This document shows, piece by piece, positions 1 to 8,225 of a DNA stretch of 64,000 nt. Position 1 is the stretch's first letter. Every line of letters begins with the position of its first letter. This DNA is from Gloeothece verrucosa PCC 7822 (lineage in GTDB: Bacteria; Cyanobacteriota; Cyanobacteriia; Cyanobacteriales; Microcystaceae): contig NC_014501.1 of the NCBI RefSeq assembly GCF_000147335.1, forward strand, positions 3,160,300 through 3,224,299. Reading direction: 5' to 3'. Made by a program: the position numbers and the translations under genes. The notes below the pieces were generated by a model. That model did not search any database and was not told the DNA's origin. It worked only from the letters and a program-made list of their open reading frames with translations.

Positions 1-290
1 ACTGTCACGAGATTTCGTAAACTCCCAGACACTCGCCCCAAATCTCGTAACCCTAAATTAAGTCCTCCTTCAAACAAAATAATAGCGACCGAAAGGGCGA
101 CCATCACCTCTAAACCTACCCCGAGATGATGGGGATGCAAATAATTTAAGCCATCGGGACCCAGAGTTATGCCAAACACTAGCAAAAACACAATACTGGG
201 AACTTTAAGATATTCAGCGATGACTTGGGCGCTAATACCTGCAATCACGGTAATGACTATCTGCAAGGTTAATTCAAAAGATCCTTCCAT
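1..290 (-). CDS. Na+/H+ antiporter, CPA1 family, N-terminal part (runs off the window)
   Basis: Partial gene; only the first 96 or so residues are in the window and the C-terminus lies to the left of base 1. The translation begins MEGSFELTLQIVITVIAGIS and contains PSIVFLLVFGITLGPDG and ILFEGGLNL, the first helices and the E-G-G-L-N-L motif typical of cyanobacterial CPA1 sodium/proton antiporters (cation:proton exchange across the plasma or thylakoid membrane). The ATG (288-290, minus) lies 22 bases inside the 3' end of the upstream small reading frame, so the two may be translationally coupled. The family call is firm; which Nha paralogue this is cannot be told from the N-terminus. Confidence 0.85.
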   Translation of the reverse strand, partial: MEGSFELTLQIVITVIAGISAQVIAEYLKVPSIVFLLVFGITLGPDGLNYLHPHHLGVGLEVMVALSVAIILFEGGLNLGLRDLGRVSGSLRNLVT

Positions 291-523
291 AGGCTTGCTC
301 TTACTTGGCTATTCGGAGAATACCTGACCTCATCAATTTTTTTGAGTTCTGATGGGAGTTTCAGGGCACAAGGCGTAAATTTCATTATTATTCTTTTAAA
401 GAATGGCTGTGTGATCTCAGCCTCAGCCCAATAAAAAAAATGATTGGACACAAAAGGTTGCTGGTCAAACTTAGACCAGTCAGGATGATTTGTGTTAATG
501 ATATATTTGTGGACTAATTGCAT
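269..523 (-). CDS. small hypothetical protein, 84 aa, upstream of the antiporter
   Basis: Not recognised. The start is supported by a strong ribosome-binding site (AGGAGGG at 532-538 on the minus strand, 8 bases before the ATG). The protein is polar and aromatic-rich (QQPFVSNHFFYW), with no signal peptide, membrane segment or known motif. It overlaps the antiporter start by 22 bases, which suggests an operon. It could be a lineage-specific small protein or a decayed frame that keeps a good ribosome-binding site. Confidence 0.45.
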   Translation of the reverse strand: MQLVHKYIINTNHPDWSKFDQQPFVSNHFFYWAEAEITQPFFKRIIMKFTPCALKLPSELKKIDEVRYSPNSQVRASLWKDLLN

Positions 524-654
524 CTGTCGTACCCTCCTACTTCAATAAGATTTTTCCCCTATTTATCTCAATCGTCTTAAACTCCTGCCAAGAAAATTTC
601 TCGGAAAATTCCTCAGAAGACTGGATAAGTCGTTAAGATTTTTAACAATACTTA

Positions 655-660
655 TATAAT
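655..660 (+). promoter_or_regulatory. candidate -10 box upstream of a short reading frame
   Basis: A perfect TATAAT lies 32 bases before the ATG at 692. No convincing -35 is seen, which is common in cyanobacteria. It could drive the short frame at 692, the glycosyltransferase at 937, or both. Confidence 0.3.
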
Positions 661-691
661 TCATAAAGAGTGAAGTAAGAGGGACATCAGC

Positions 692-799
692 ATGAGCAAT
701 GGGATTACCGGAGGCTGTCATAGACAGGACAGTAGCATCCTATTGAGCAAAAAAGAGTTTAAGAAAATCAGTTTTACAAGGAGATTCCTGAAATCATAA
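692..799 (+). CDS. possible 35-aa peptide
   Basis: Short open frame starting MSNGITGGCHRQDSS with GAGGG (679-683) about eight bases upstream of the ATG and a TATAAT further up. The product is basic (KKEFKKISFTRRFLKS at the end) and is not recognised. It may be a real small protein, a leader for the downstream glycosyltransferase or chance. The rest of the gap 524-936 shows nothing else convincing. Confidence 0.25.
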   Translation: MSNGITGGCHRQDSSILLSKKEFKKISFTRRFLKS

Positions 800-936
800 A
801 AGTTATACTCGTGCATGCGTATTTTAGCATCTATATCCGCCAACTCGTCAGTTGGGGGTTGAGAACCAGTTTAAGAAATCTCCACAGCATGAGGGGAAAT
901 AACTAATACCATAAAGTTAAGGTTAATTCAAAAAAG

Positions 937-2652
937 ATGAATCGTCAAACGTTTACTTGGGGTCGCTCGGGAAATCAACTGCGGACTGAAGAACAATGGA
1001 CTCAATTCCTGTGCCTGGTAGGGTTGTTTTTGGCCGCAATGGTTTTATTAACTTTGAATTTAGGCAATTTGCCCCTTCGAGACTGGGATGAAGGCACAGT
1101 GGCTCAAGTGGCCAGAGAAATTTGGCAAAATTCTCTTCATGATAGTCGATGGTTATTTCCTACTCTCTGGGGAGAACCTTACCTCAATAAGCCTCCTCTG
1201 GTGCATGATTTAATGGCTTTGTCTTTTGCTGTGGGTGGTGTTAATGAATGGACGGCTCGCTTGCCTGGAGCTTTTTTAACGGCTTGTTCGGTTCCCTTAT
1301 TGTATCTTCTTGGGCGAGAAATTTTTCCCTGTCGTCTGCCGTCATTATTTGCCGCTTTGATTTATTTAACGCTTTTGCCTGTGATTCGTCACGGACGGTT
1401 AGCCATGTTGGATGGCGCTGTACTCTGTTTTGAAATTTTGATGATCGGTTGTGCTTTGCGTTCTCGTCGAGATTTGCGCTGGTCTTTAGGGGCAGGGCTA
1501 GGGTTTGCTTTAATTTGTTTAACCAAAGGGATTATGGGCTTACTTTTGGCGGGGATCACCTTAGCTTTTTTGGCTTGGGATACGCCAAGATTGTTAACCT
1601 CTGGCTATTTTTGGTCGGGTTGGTTATTAGGAAGTCTACCGGCTGTAGCCTGGTATGCGGCACAAGGGTTACATTATGGCAATCAGTTTCTTTTTTCTTT
1701 AATGGATCAACAGGTTGAGCGCATTGGCACTTCTCTAGATAATCATCAAGAGCCTTTCTGGTATTATTTAGGAGAAATTCTCAAATATTCATGGCCCTGG
1801 TTATTATTTAGTTTTTATGGACTACGTTTAGCCTGGAATGAACGCAGTTATAGTTGGGCTAAATTGGTTTTAGTCTGGAGTGGGGCTTATTTTGCCATTA
1901 TTTCCCTGATGGCGACTAAACTGCCCTGGTATATTATGCCTATTTATCCGGCTTTAGCACTTGCCGGGGGAGCAATTTTAGCTGAGGTTCGTAATTCTCC
2001 GCGTTCACGCCCTTATCCTCGCTCTTGGATGATTCTCTTAGGGTTATCTACGGTGGTAATGGCTGTTATTTTCTTAAGTCTTTACTATGGTTTAATTCAC
2101 TGGGCGCAACCTCCCCATGCTTCTTTATGGCTCATTTTAATTTCTTTAATTTTAACTTTTGCCGTCACCTCTATTTTAATGGCACGACGTTCTGAAGAAT
2201 TTATTTCGATTCTTTTTTGGGGAATGTATGTGTCAATGCTTGTTTTTTGTAGTTCTCCCTATTGGATCTGGGAGTTAAATGAGGCTTATCCAGTTAAGCC
2301 GGTTGCTCAAATGATTCAAAAATTAGACCTTCCCCCTCAACAATTTGTCTATACTTCTTTTCCTTATGAACGTCCTTCTTTAAATTTTTACAGTGAGCGT
2401 CGCATTATTCCAGTTGATGCTAACAATTTAGTGGAGCATTGGCAAAAAAATCCTTTACGGGAAGGTAAACAAGTTTATTTATTAGATAGAAAAACTTGGC
2501 AGACCTTTCAAAAGGAACTTCAGCCGCTTGCTCATCAAGTGACTCTAGCTTCTCGTCAAAAATTAGCTCCCTCTGGAGATTGGTATTTAATTACTCTGAA
2601 ATTAAATCCTTCTCATCCTCCTCACCCTAAACCCCAGGCTACTCATTCTTAA
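937..2652 (+). CDS. PMT/ArnT-like membrane glycosyltransferase (GT39/GT83 type)
   Basis: A 571-aa polytopic membrane protein that probably transfers a sugar from a polyprenyl-phosphate donor to lipid, glycan or protein on the outer face of the membrane. After a short cytoplasmic N-terminus and first helix (about residues 26-43) comes LPLRDWDEGTVAQVAREI (about 49-66), the acidic first-loop motif of the PMT/ArnT superfamily. About ten further hydrophobic helices follow, then a soluble C-terminal part from about residue 455 (PVAQMIQKLD onward) resembling ArnT-like C-terminal domains. Length is usual for the family. The Shine-Dalgarno is weak. Substrate cannot be deduced. It stands alone, with inverted repeats directly downstream. 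Confidence 0.8.
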   Translation: MNRQTFTWGRSGNQLRTEEQWTQFLCLVGLFLAAMVLLTLNLGNLPLRDWDEGTVAQVAREIWQNSLHDSRWLFPTLWGEPYLNKPPLVHDLMALSFAVGGVNEWTARLPGAFLTACSVPLLYLLGREIFPCRLPSLFAALIYLTLLPVIRHGRLAMLDGAVLCFEILMIGCALRSRRDLRWSLGAGLGFALICLTKGIMGLLLAGITLAFLAWDTPRLLTSGYFWSGWLLGSLPAVAWYAAQGLHYGNQFLFSLMDQQVERIGTSLDNHQEPFWYYLGEILKYSWPWLLFSFYGLRLAWNERSYSWAKLVLVWSGAYFAIISLMATKLPWYIMPIYPALALAGGAILAEVRNSPRSRPYPRSWMILLGLSTVVMAVIFLSLYYGLIHWAQPPHASLWLILISLILTFAVTSILMARRSEEFISILFWGMYVSMLVFCSSPYWIWELNEAYPVKPVAQMIQKLDLPPQQFVYTSFPYERPSLNFYSERRIIPVDANNLVEHWQKNPLREGKQVYLLDRKTWQTFQKELQPLAHQVTLASRQKLAPSGDWYLITLKLNPSHPPHPKPQATHS

Positions 2653-2698
2653 TCTAGGAATGGAGCAAGGCGGCTTTATGCCTGAGAAAATTTGCTCA

Positions 2699-2721
2699 GA
2701 GTCGAGCGTTAATCTCGACTC
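2699..2721 (+). terminator. stem-loop after the glycosyltransferase gene
   Basis: Perfect inverted repeat GAGTCGA/TCGACTC with a 9-base loop, preceded by a weaker GAGCAAG...TTTGCTC repeat. It lies 47 bases after the stop codon. There is no T-run, so it is a plausible but not classical terminator. Confidence 0.35.
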
Positions 2722-2907
2722 CATCAATGTCCTTTAATGACCACTTAAATAGTTATGAGAATTTGGCATTGCCTAGTTTTAAACTAAACAAAGCCTATTT
2801 CTTTCGAGGATAAACCCCAAAAACCTTAATGATAGTCAATAGAGACTCTCAAACAGAGGAGAGGACAAATTTTTTTCTAGCCAAAAGGCTTCGGGTAGGC
2901 CGATCCT

Positions 2908-3282
2908 CTAATCTTCATCATCTAAGGCACCAACTTGTTTGAGATGAATATGTTTTCTTCCTAAAGTAATTTCAAATTCATCTCCGGGTTGTAAGCCCAT
3001 CTTTTTCGTATAGGCTGATCCAATCAACAAATTTCCATTAGACTGTACACTAATGCGATAGCTGGCTGAACGTCCACCACGTCCTTGTCCATCGGAAGTG
3101 CTATCTAACTCAATTCCCTCAGCATCAATTAAAGCATTGAGGAATTTCATCATATTAACCCGTTCGATCCCGTTTTTTGTAACGGTATAGTAACCACAGG
3201 CTCTAGCTTTTTCCTCTTTGCTGAGGTTGCCTAGTTCTCTAACTTTTTCAAGTAAGTCTGTTCCAGTTAAAGCTTTACTCAT
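2908..3282 (-). CDS. cyAbrB family transcriptional regulator
   Basis: 124-aa cyanobacterial AbrB-like DNA-binding protein. The N-terminal half (LTGTDLLEKVRELGNLSKEE, about 5-24, then ACGYYTV and NMMKFLNALIDAEGIELD) is the cyAbrB-specific domain. The C-terminal half (YRISVQSNGNLLIGSAYTKK, then GDEFEITLGRKHIHL) is the swapped-hairpin AbrB fold found at the C-terminus in this family. Members act as global regulators of carbon/nitrogen balance, hydrogenase and inorganic-carbon genes in Synechocystis (established for the family). All cyanobacteria carry at least two paralogues, and I cannot say which one this is. Monocistronic, transcribed away from the Rrf2 gene. Confidence 0.9.
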   Translation of the reverse strand: MSKALTGTDLLEKVRELGNLSKEEKARACGYYTVTKNGIERVNMMKFLNALIDAEGIELDSTSDGQGRGGRSASYRISVQSNGNLLIGSAYTKKMGLQPGDEFEITLGRKHIHLKQVGALDDED

Positions 3283-3605
3283 TTACTTTTTTCGCTTACT
3301 AATGATTCAACAGTTTACAGGTTCTTGGCCGAAGCGGGATAGTGCGCTTGGCAAAAAAATTTTAGGTTGCTATTGGTCTCTATCCTTATCTTACATAAAA
3401 AAAGCAAAAAATATTCACTTTTTTATGAGATCAATCTTAACTGATTCTTGGGCATCTATACTCGAATATTCTTTAAAAAGTTTACAAAGGTTTGGGGGTT
3501 GGTGATCTTCGTTATGCTTGTAAGTGTTGTAACATCTGATGGAGAGGCACTCTAACTTAATTGAGCTACCTACAATCAAACTGTCTAAGCAAAAACATCA
3601 GTTAA
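3283..3605. other. intergenic region between divergent regulators
   Basis: This 323-bp gap separates the divergently transcribed cyAbrB and Rrf2-family genes and so must hold both promoters. I see AT-rich sequence with no clear -10/-35 pair or operator. A 95-codon open frame running through it on the plus strand has no family resemblance and overlaps cyAbrB on the opposite strand. Confidence 0.4.
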
Positions 3606-4049
3606 ATGTTGCTAACAACCCGAGGTCACTATAGCGTTAAAGCATTGTTAGATCTAAGTTTACAGCCGGGTTATGGTCCGACTTCAGTAAAAGCGATCGC
3701 AACTCGACAAGATCTACCGGCACCTTATCTAGAAAAACTGTTGATTGAAATGCGTCGAGCCGGTTTAGTTAAGTCAGTCAGAGGATGTCTTGGTGGATAT
3801 CAATTAGCCTATCAACCGAGTCAAATTTCTCTAGGACAAATTTTAGAAGCAGTGGGAGAAACTATTCAACCTTTACCGGGTTATAATCCCGTTGCACAAC
3901 AAGCCGAAGATTGGGTAACATTTAGTTTATGGAAACGGCTTCACTTTAAACTCAAAGACGCTCTCCATAGCATTACTTTAGCTGATCTTTACTATGATGC
4001 CCGTAGCTGGGAAGCCGCTCAAGGAGAACAAAGCAGTTTTGTTGTTTAA
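3606..4049 (+). CDS. Rrf2 family transcriptional regulator
   Basis: 147 aa. The N-terminal winged helix is typical of Rrf2/IscR/CymR: LTTRGHYSVKALLDLSL, then an HTH with LPAPYLEKLLIEMRRAGLVK (about 38-57) and the wing SVRGCLGGYQLA. The cluster-binding triple cysteine of IscR (around residues 90-105) is absent; the only cysteine is in the wing. It is therefore either cluster-free like CymR or senses another signal (inference). The stop codon is followed within 15 bases by the start of the GFA-family gene, so the two probably form an operon. Confidence 0.88.
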   Translation: MLLTTRGHYSVKALLDLSLQPGYGPTSVKAIATRQDLPAPYLEKLLIEMRRAGLVKSVRGCLGGYQLAYQPSQISLGQILEAVGETIQPLPGYNPVAQQAEDWVTFSLWKRLHFKLKDALHSITLADLYYDARSWEAAQGEQSSFVV

Positions 4050-4064
4050 TTGAGGAGAATTTTG

Positions 4065-4457
4065 ATGACAAACAAGAGCGAATCGGCTATTTATGAAGGG
4101 GGTTGTCACTGTGGTGCTGTCCGCTTTCGAGTTCGAGTTAATAAACCTGAAGCGATCAATTGTAATTGCTCGATTTGTCGTAAAAAAGGCTTTATACACT
4201 TGATTGTTCCTCCTGAACAATTTACTTTATTGAAAGGAGGTAATGAGTTAACGACCTATACCTTTAATACAGGTACTGCTAAACATACTTTTTGCCGCAT
4301 CTGTGGAATACACCCTTTTTATCATCCCCGTTCTCATCCTGGCTGGTTCGATGTTAACGTCCGTACTCTCGATGAAGATGTGCTAGAGCGCTTTGATATC
4401 AAGGATTTTGATGGGGCCAATTGGGAGAAAAACATCGATGAACTTAGGCAAGAGTGA
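4065..4457 (+). CDS. GFA family (glutathione-dependent formaldehyde-activating-like) zinc protein
   Basis: 130 aa. Cysteine pattern GGCHCGAVRF (about 14-23), NCNCSICRKKG (about 34-44) and FCRICGIHPFYHPRS (about 82-96) is the two-zinc site of the GFA/CENP-V fold. The family name comes from an S-hydroxymethylglutathione synthase, but most members have unproven function. Start: I choose ATG 4065 because GAGGAG (4052-4057) sits 7 bases before it; a TTG at 4050, directly after the previous stop, would add five residues. Co-transcribed with the Rrf2 gene, which suggests this regulator may control it. Confidence 0.85.
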   Translation: MTNKSESAIYEGGCHCGAVRFRVRVNKPEAINCNCSICRKKGFIHLIVPPEQFTLLKGGNELTTYTFNTGTAKHTFCRICGIHPFYHPRSHPGWFDVNVRTLDEDVLERFDIKDFDGANWEKNIDELRQE

Positions 4458-4500
4458 GCAATTTTTTAGGGTTATTGTATCTTATTTTGAGTAAAGATCA

Positions 4501-5499
4501 GTGGGGGATATTACCGGTTTTTCAAGAGAAGCGATCGCGTTACTTCTAGCCGCCACTTTAGATTATCTCATCGGTGATCCTTGGGGTTGGCTTCATCCTG
4601 TGCAAGTGATGGGTTGGTGGATTTCTCATTTAACTGAGGTGATTCTCAATTACTATCAAAAAAGTTGGCTTCGTCGTCTTGGGGGAGTCATTTTAGGTCT
4701 AGGATTAATTATCGCTAGTGGGGGGGTAGGATGGTTAATTATCTCCCTTAGCAGTCAGATTAATTTCTTGCTAAGTATGGGGCTAGAGATCATCCTCTTA
4801 GCCAGTTGTTTTGCTGGGCGAAGTTTAAGAAAAGCAGCCGAAGATGTTTTACAACCATTAGCCTCTCAAGAGATAGAACTCGCTCGCCATCAATTAAGTT
4901 TATATGTAGGACGAGATACAGACAATCTTTCTGAGCAAGAAATTCTGCGGGCAGTATTAGAAACGGTGGCCGAAAATACGACAGATGGAGTCACCGCCCC
5001 CTTATTTTATGCTATTGTTGGGGGATTATTACCAGGAATAGGAATTGTCCCGCTTACTTTAGGGTATAAAGCGGCTAGTACCTTAGATTCGATGATCGGT
5101 TATCACCGAGAACCTTACAGTGATATAGGATGGTTTAGTGCCCAATTAGAAGATCGTTTAACATGGCTTCCCTGTCGTTTAACCGTATTAACTTTAGCAT
5201 TAATTTCCGGAAAACCAAGAGAAGTTTTATCAATCTGTCGTCGAGATGCCCCTGTTGATCCTAGTCCTAATTCTGGATGGAGTGAGTGTATTTATGCGGC
5301 TATCCTAGGAGTTCAGTTGGGAGGAACCAATATATATAAAGGTATAATTAAAAAAAAGCCTTTGCTGGGTGACCCCATATCGCTGATTACTCCTGAGACT
5401 ATTGATCAAGCCCTAAAATTGACTCGTGCCTGTTTTATAATCTGGTTGAGCCTTGCGGTTTTTATTTATTTAGTGATTTGGGGGGCTTATAGGCAATAA
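4501..5499 (+). CDS. cbiB: adenosylcobinamide-phosphate synthase CbiB/CobD
   Basis: 332-aa integral membrane enzyme of cobalamin (pseudocobalamin in cyanobacteria) synthesis that attaches the aminopropanol-type arm to adenosylcobyric acid. Family motifs: LDYLIGDPWGWLHPVQVMGW (about 21-40) near the N-terminus, VAENTTDGVTAPLFYAIVGG in the middle, and GYKAASTLDSMIGYHREPY. Length is typical (310-330 aa). The start is GTG at 4501 with a poor ribosome-binding site. No other cobalamin gene is nearby. The name cobD is used for the same enzyme in aerobic-pathway organisms. Confidence 0.93.
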   Translation: MGDITGFSREAIALLLAATLDYLIGDPWGWLHPVQVMGWWISHLTEVILNYYQKSWLRRLGGVILGLGLIIASGGVGWLIISLSSQINFLLSMGLEIILLASCFAGRSLRKAAEDVLQPLASQEIELARHQLSLYVGRDTDNLSEQEILRAVLETVAENTTDGVTAPLFYAIVGGLLPGIGIVPLTLGYKAASTLDSMIGYHREPYSDIGWFSAQLEDRLTWLPCRLTVLTLALISGKPREVLSICRRDAPVDPSPNSGWSECIYAAILGVQLGGTNIYKGIIKKKPLLGDPISLITPETIDQALKLTRACFIIWLSLAVFIYLVIWGAYRQ

Positions 5500-6023
5500 A
5501 ACCTCAATCATAAAAATTTTAAAACTTTTGTACTCTAAATGATGACTGAGTTTTTCTAACCCAGCCATTTTTTTAATTGATGGATATCTAGCGGCTAGTG
5601 TTTCTCGCATTAAGACTCTCTCGATATCATGGGTAAAATTTTTGCTCTTGTTACATTTTTACCGCAACCGACATGATGGGAAAATGTCTCTACTGTAGCG
5701 CCAGGCTTGCGCTCTCTTTCGATAAGATTAACTTATATAAGTTGCCTTTAATACAAGCATACTGTCAAAAATTTTGTCTCTTTCTCTAACCGGCTCTCCT
5801 ACTATCACAAGGGCAGAAAGAACAATAGTATTACAAAATGGATTCTAAATTAAAAACAAATTCTGGAATATCGGAGGTGTCAATTGCTTCATCGGGAATA
5901 TCATTAATTTCCAGCAAGCCGCTTCGGTGAAATACTCATAATATTTTTTCCTTCTTTTTTTGATTATATAATGTAGGTTAGACCTTGGGTAATACAATCT
6001 AAGCATCAATATGACGACTTATA
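5500..6023. other. gene-poor gap with decayed coding remnants
   Basis: Besides the frameshifted antitoxin-like remnant at 5831-5939 (listed separately), the minus strand between about 5660 and 5471 is open with coding-like content: the frame contains VLMRETLAARYPSIKKMAG and ends inside the 3' end of cbiB. It has no credible start codon. I read the region as a graveyard of small genes. Confidence 0.35.
5831..5939 (-). pseudogene. antitoxin-like small gene broken by one extra base
   Basis: From the ATG at 5937-5939, with AAGAAGGA upstream, the frame reads MSISPKRLAGN and stops. If a single G is removed from the CGGCTTGCTGG stretch, the protein continues as RLLEINDIPDEAIDTSDIPE and runs to the TAA at 5831-5833. 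The D-I-P-D-E-x-I-D-T-S-D-I-P motif is common in small cyanobacterial toxin-antitoxin partners (from memory of the family, not searched). No toxin partner is seen next to it. One base could also be a sequencing error. Confidence 0.5.
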
Positions 6024-6242
6024 ATGAGGTACGCGCATCAAGTTCAATCTCTTACTCTTACAGATAAACTCAGATTGTTAGATGAGTTGAAAGCACTGGT
6101 AAGTCAACCTGTAGAAGTAGAAGGAGATGAGGAAATTATCTCACCACAAGAAATAGCTCAAAGTGATGCGGCGTGGCAAGATTATTTAACAGGTAGAGAT
6201 CTCGGAGTGTCTTCAAAAGAACTTAAACGCAACTTATTTTGA
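6024..6242 (+). CDS. small antitoxin-like protein, 72 aa, N-terminus possibly frameshifted
   Basis: Acidic helical protein with HQVQSLTLTDKLRLLDELKA (about 5-24), a pattern seen in many cyanobacterial addiction-module or TA-associated small proteins. No ribosome-binding site precedes ATG 6024. A better-looking start, ATG at 6010 (MTTYNEV...), lies in another frame and fits the usual M-T-T-x-N-E-x-x-x-Q-V-Q beginning of this family, so the gene may have suffered a small indel near 6028-6033. No toxin gene is adjacent. Function not assigned. Confidence 0.45.
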   Translation: MRYAHQVQSLTLTDKLRLLDELKALVSQPVEVEGDEEIISPQEIAQSDAAWQDYLTGRDLGVSSKELKRNLF

Positions 6243-6244
6243 GC

Positions 6245-6424
6245 CTATTCGCTAATGTTTAATAAATTTTTTGCCTTATTTAATCGATAATGATACAAAG
6301 ATGAAGTTCTAATTTGCTGATCTAATTCGGCAATTAAATCATCTAAGATTGAAATTACAGCATCAGCACGTTTACAGACTTCTTTAACTTTCAGAGAAGT
6401 TTGTTTAACTTTTTCAACAAACAC
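6245..6424 (-). CDS. possible 59-aa protein or gene remnant overlapping the VWA gene end
   Basis: Open frame from a GTG at 6422-6424 to TAG at 6245-6247, overlapping the last 34 bases of the VWA gene in another frame. The product is a charged helix (VCKRADAVISILDDLIAELD, then QQIRTSSLYHYRLNKAKNLL) with coding-like composition. It is not recognised and has no clear ribosome-binding site. It may be the tail of a lost gene. Confidence 0.25.
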   Translation of the reverse strand: MFVEKVKQTSLKVKEVCKRADAVISILDDLIAELDQQIRTSSLYHYRLNKAKNLLNISE

Positions 6425-7551
6425 AACCCATTATAAATTACTATTATTAATAATAGAATAATTAATGATATGATAGTGTGACGAAGAGGAAAAATAATAG
6501 ACAAAATTATAAAATAATAATTGCTTTCAATACATTTTGCTTTTCTCTGAGTTAAAAAATCAAAACTATCGCAAGAATTGTTTGTAGAAACTATGGTAAC
6601 ATGAGTTAAATATTCCACTAAATTACTATAATCTTTTTGAGTCTCAGGCTTTAAAATTTTTCCTTCGTCTAGTTTTTCTATTACATCCCTAAATGTATTA
6701 CCAGGTTTATTACAGTTATCATCCCCATCTGTAATTAAAATAATTTCAGGTTTTCTATCAGGATATTTTTGAGGATTGGGAAGCTCTTTAATAACATCAA
6801 TTATCGCATTTCCAAGATCGCTTGCACCATTTACATTTGCTTGTATTCTATCTATGTCTTTTTCAAACTCTTCAAGGCTTTTTGCTTGCATTTTCTTCGG
6901 ATTTACAAATCTTTTTTGACAAACTCCTGTTTTTAAAGTTGCCCCTCCAATCTCATATATTGCACCAAAATCTGGTCTTTTTCCGTTATAATAGCGATTT
7001 CTTAGATCTTTTTTGATAAAATTTTTAACCTCGTCTATTTTATATGTTGTTTTTGCACTATGTTTACACAATTTTGTCGATGGATCTATTAGTGTAGGAT
7101 TTTTAAGTCGCTCTTCATAGCATCCCATACTACCAGAATTATCAAGCATATAAACTAAATATTTTTTTTCTTCTTGATCTATGTCTTTGTAAAAATTATC
7201 TATTAAAAACAATAAAAAGATAAAAACTATTAACAAGATTAATGAAACAGATAGTATTTTTTTTCTAAAATTTCTCCATTTCCATCTCAATCTCAAATAG
7301 ATGACTAAAATTATACCTAAAATTATACTTAATAATATAATAACAGTTAAAGGAAAATAAATACTTAAAAATAAATTACAAATAAAAACAAAACTAATAA
7401 ATATAATTTCTAGTCTCAGATTAATATTACTAACATTGTTTACAGCAGTTGAACATTGTAAATCTCCTTCACTGATTTGAACATCTTGGTTAACTTCTTG
7501 TTGCAAAGGATTATTCGACTCCGGATTTTGATCGGCGGAAGGTTTTGTCAT
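6391..7551 (-). CDS. membrane-anchored von Willebrand factor A domain protein
   Basis: 386 aa. Hydrophobic segments lie at about 49-66, 68-86, 99-118 and 346-377. Between the third and fourth lies a VWA domain with an intact metal-ion-dependent adhesion site: DNSGSMG (137-143, the DxSxS motif), GASDLG (242-247) and ITDGDDNC (273-280). The VWA domain carries several cysteines, and its placement between helices suggests it faces one side of the membrane as a protein-protein interaction module. The gene is AT-rich compared with chlH and lies 256 bases downstream of two co-oriented unknown genes. No MoxR-type ATPase is nearby. Function unknown. Confidence 0.75.
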   Translation of the reverse strand: MTKPSADQNPESNNPLQQEVNQDVQISEGDLQCSTAVNNVSNINLRLEIIFISFVFICNLFLSIYFPLTVIILLSIILGIILVIYLRLRWKWRNFRKKILSVSLILLIVFIFLLFLIDNFYKDIDQEEKKYLVYMLDNSGSMGCYEERLKNPTLIDPSTKLCKHSAKTTYKIDEVKNFIKKDLRNRYYNGKRPDFGAIYEIGGATLKTGVCQKRFVNPKKMQAKSLEEFEKDIDRIQANVNGASDLGNAIIDVIKELPNPQKYPDRKPEIILITDGDDNCNKPGNTFRDVIEKLDEGKILKPETQKDYSNLVEYLTHVTIVSTNNSCDSFDFLTQRKAKCIESNYYFIILSIIFPLRHTIISLIILLLIIVIYNGLCLLKKLNKLL

Positions 7552-7807
7552 ACAAATAGAACGAACTAATTTACTTAGAATAATAGTATTACTAATAATA
7601 CTTAAGCCACAGTAATTTTACGCATATTTGATGATAGAAATATTTAAAAAATAAAAAAGATATACTTAATTATACTGAGATTGTTTCTAGATCAACGGTA
7701 TTTACACGGTGTACTCAAGAATTGAGTACAATCCTCAACCTCCTGAGACAACTCCTATAAACTCATCCATCTTACAAAAAAGCGATGGTGTTACAAAATT
7801 AACTCTA

Positions 7808-8203
7808 TTAAATAGGTTTTACTTTATCTCCAATTTGAGGATTTTCAAAAGGTAATAATTTACCTTCTAAAAGTTTTTCAATATACTTATCTAATTGCGA
7901 TGGAAAAGCTGACCAATAAGAATTAATTGGAGTTTTATCAGATTCAAGAATAGACATTTTTTCTTGAATATAAATAATTTTACCTGTTCCTCTAACGAGT
8001 TCCAGATATCCTAAAGATTCCCCGGTTTCCGGATCTTTAATATCTTCTTCACTTACCCGATAAACTAGCATTCTTTGGCCTTTCCTTATACCATCTTTTT
8101 CTCCTTTATTAATCACTAGCTTATAATCATCAATAATTTCTGCTACACTGGCGGGAAATGTTCCTTTACGAGTTCCTATAAAATCTTCTGTTGTATTTTC
8201 CAT
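7808..8203 (-). CDS. hypothetical protein with FlgT C-terminal-like fold signature
   Basis: 131 aa, soluble. The middle part reads VAEIIDDYKLVINKGEKDGI then RKGQRMLVYR, GYLELVRGTGKI and a terminal NPQIGDKVKPI. This K-G-x-x-D-G-[IV]-x-x-G-x-x-x-x-[VI]-Y pattern resembles small beta-barrel domains such as the FlgT C-terminal domain (resemblance by eye only). The ATG is 22 bases after the stop of the upstream membrane protein, with GAGGTTAAC before it, so they are probably co-transcribed and may act together. Confidence 0.6.
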   Translation of the reverse strand: MENTTEDFIGTRKGTFPASVAEIIDDYKLVINKGEKDGIRKGQRMLVYRVSEEDIKDPETGESLGYLELVRGTGKIIYIQEKMSILESDKTPINSYWSAFPSQLDKYIEKLLEGKLLPFENPQIGDKVKPI

Positions 8204-8225
8204 AAGTTAACCTCTTGAACAATAG

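Noticed and set aside
3218-3505. 95-codon plus-strand frame over the cyAbrB start
   Set aside because: Overlaps a certain gene on the other strand and occupies the divergent promoter region.
4050-4064. TTG at 4050 as the start of the GFA-family gene
   Set aside because: The ATG at 4065 has a well-spaced GAGGAG, which lies inside the putative extension.
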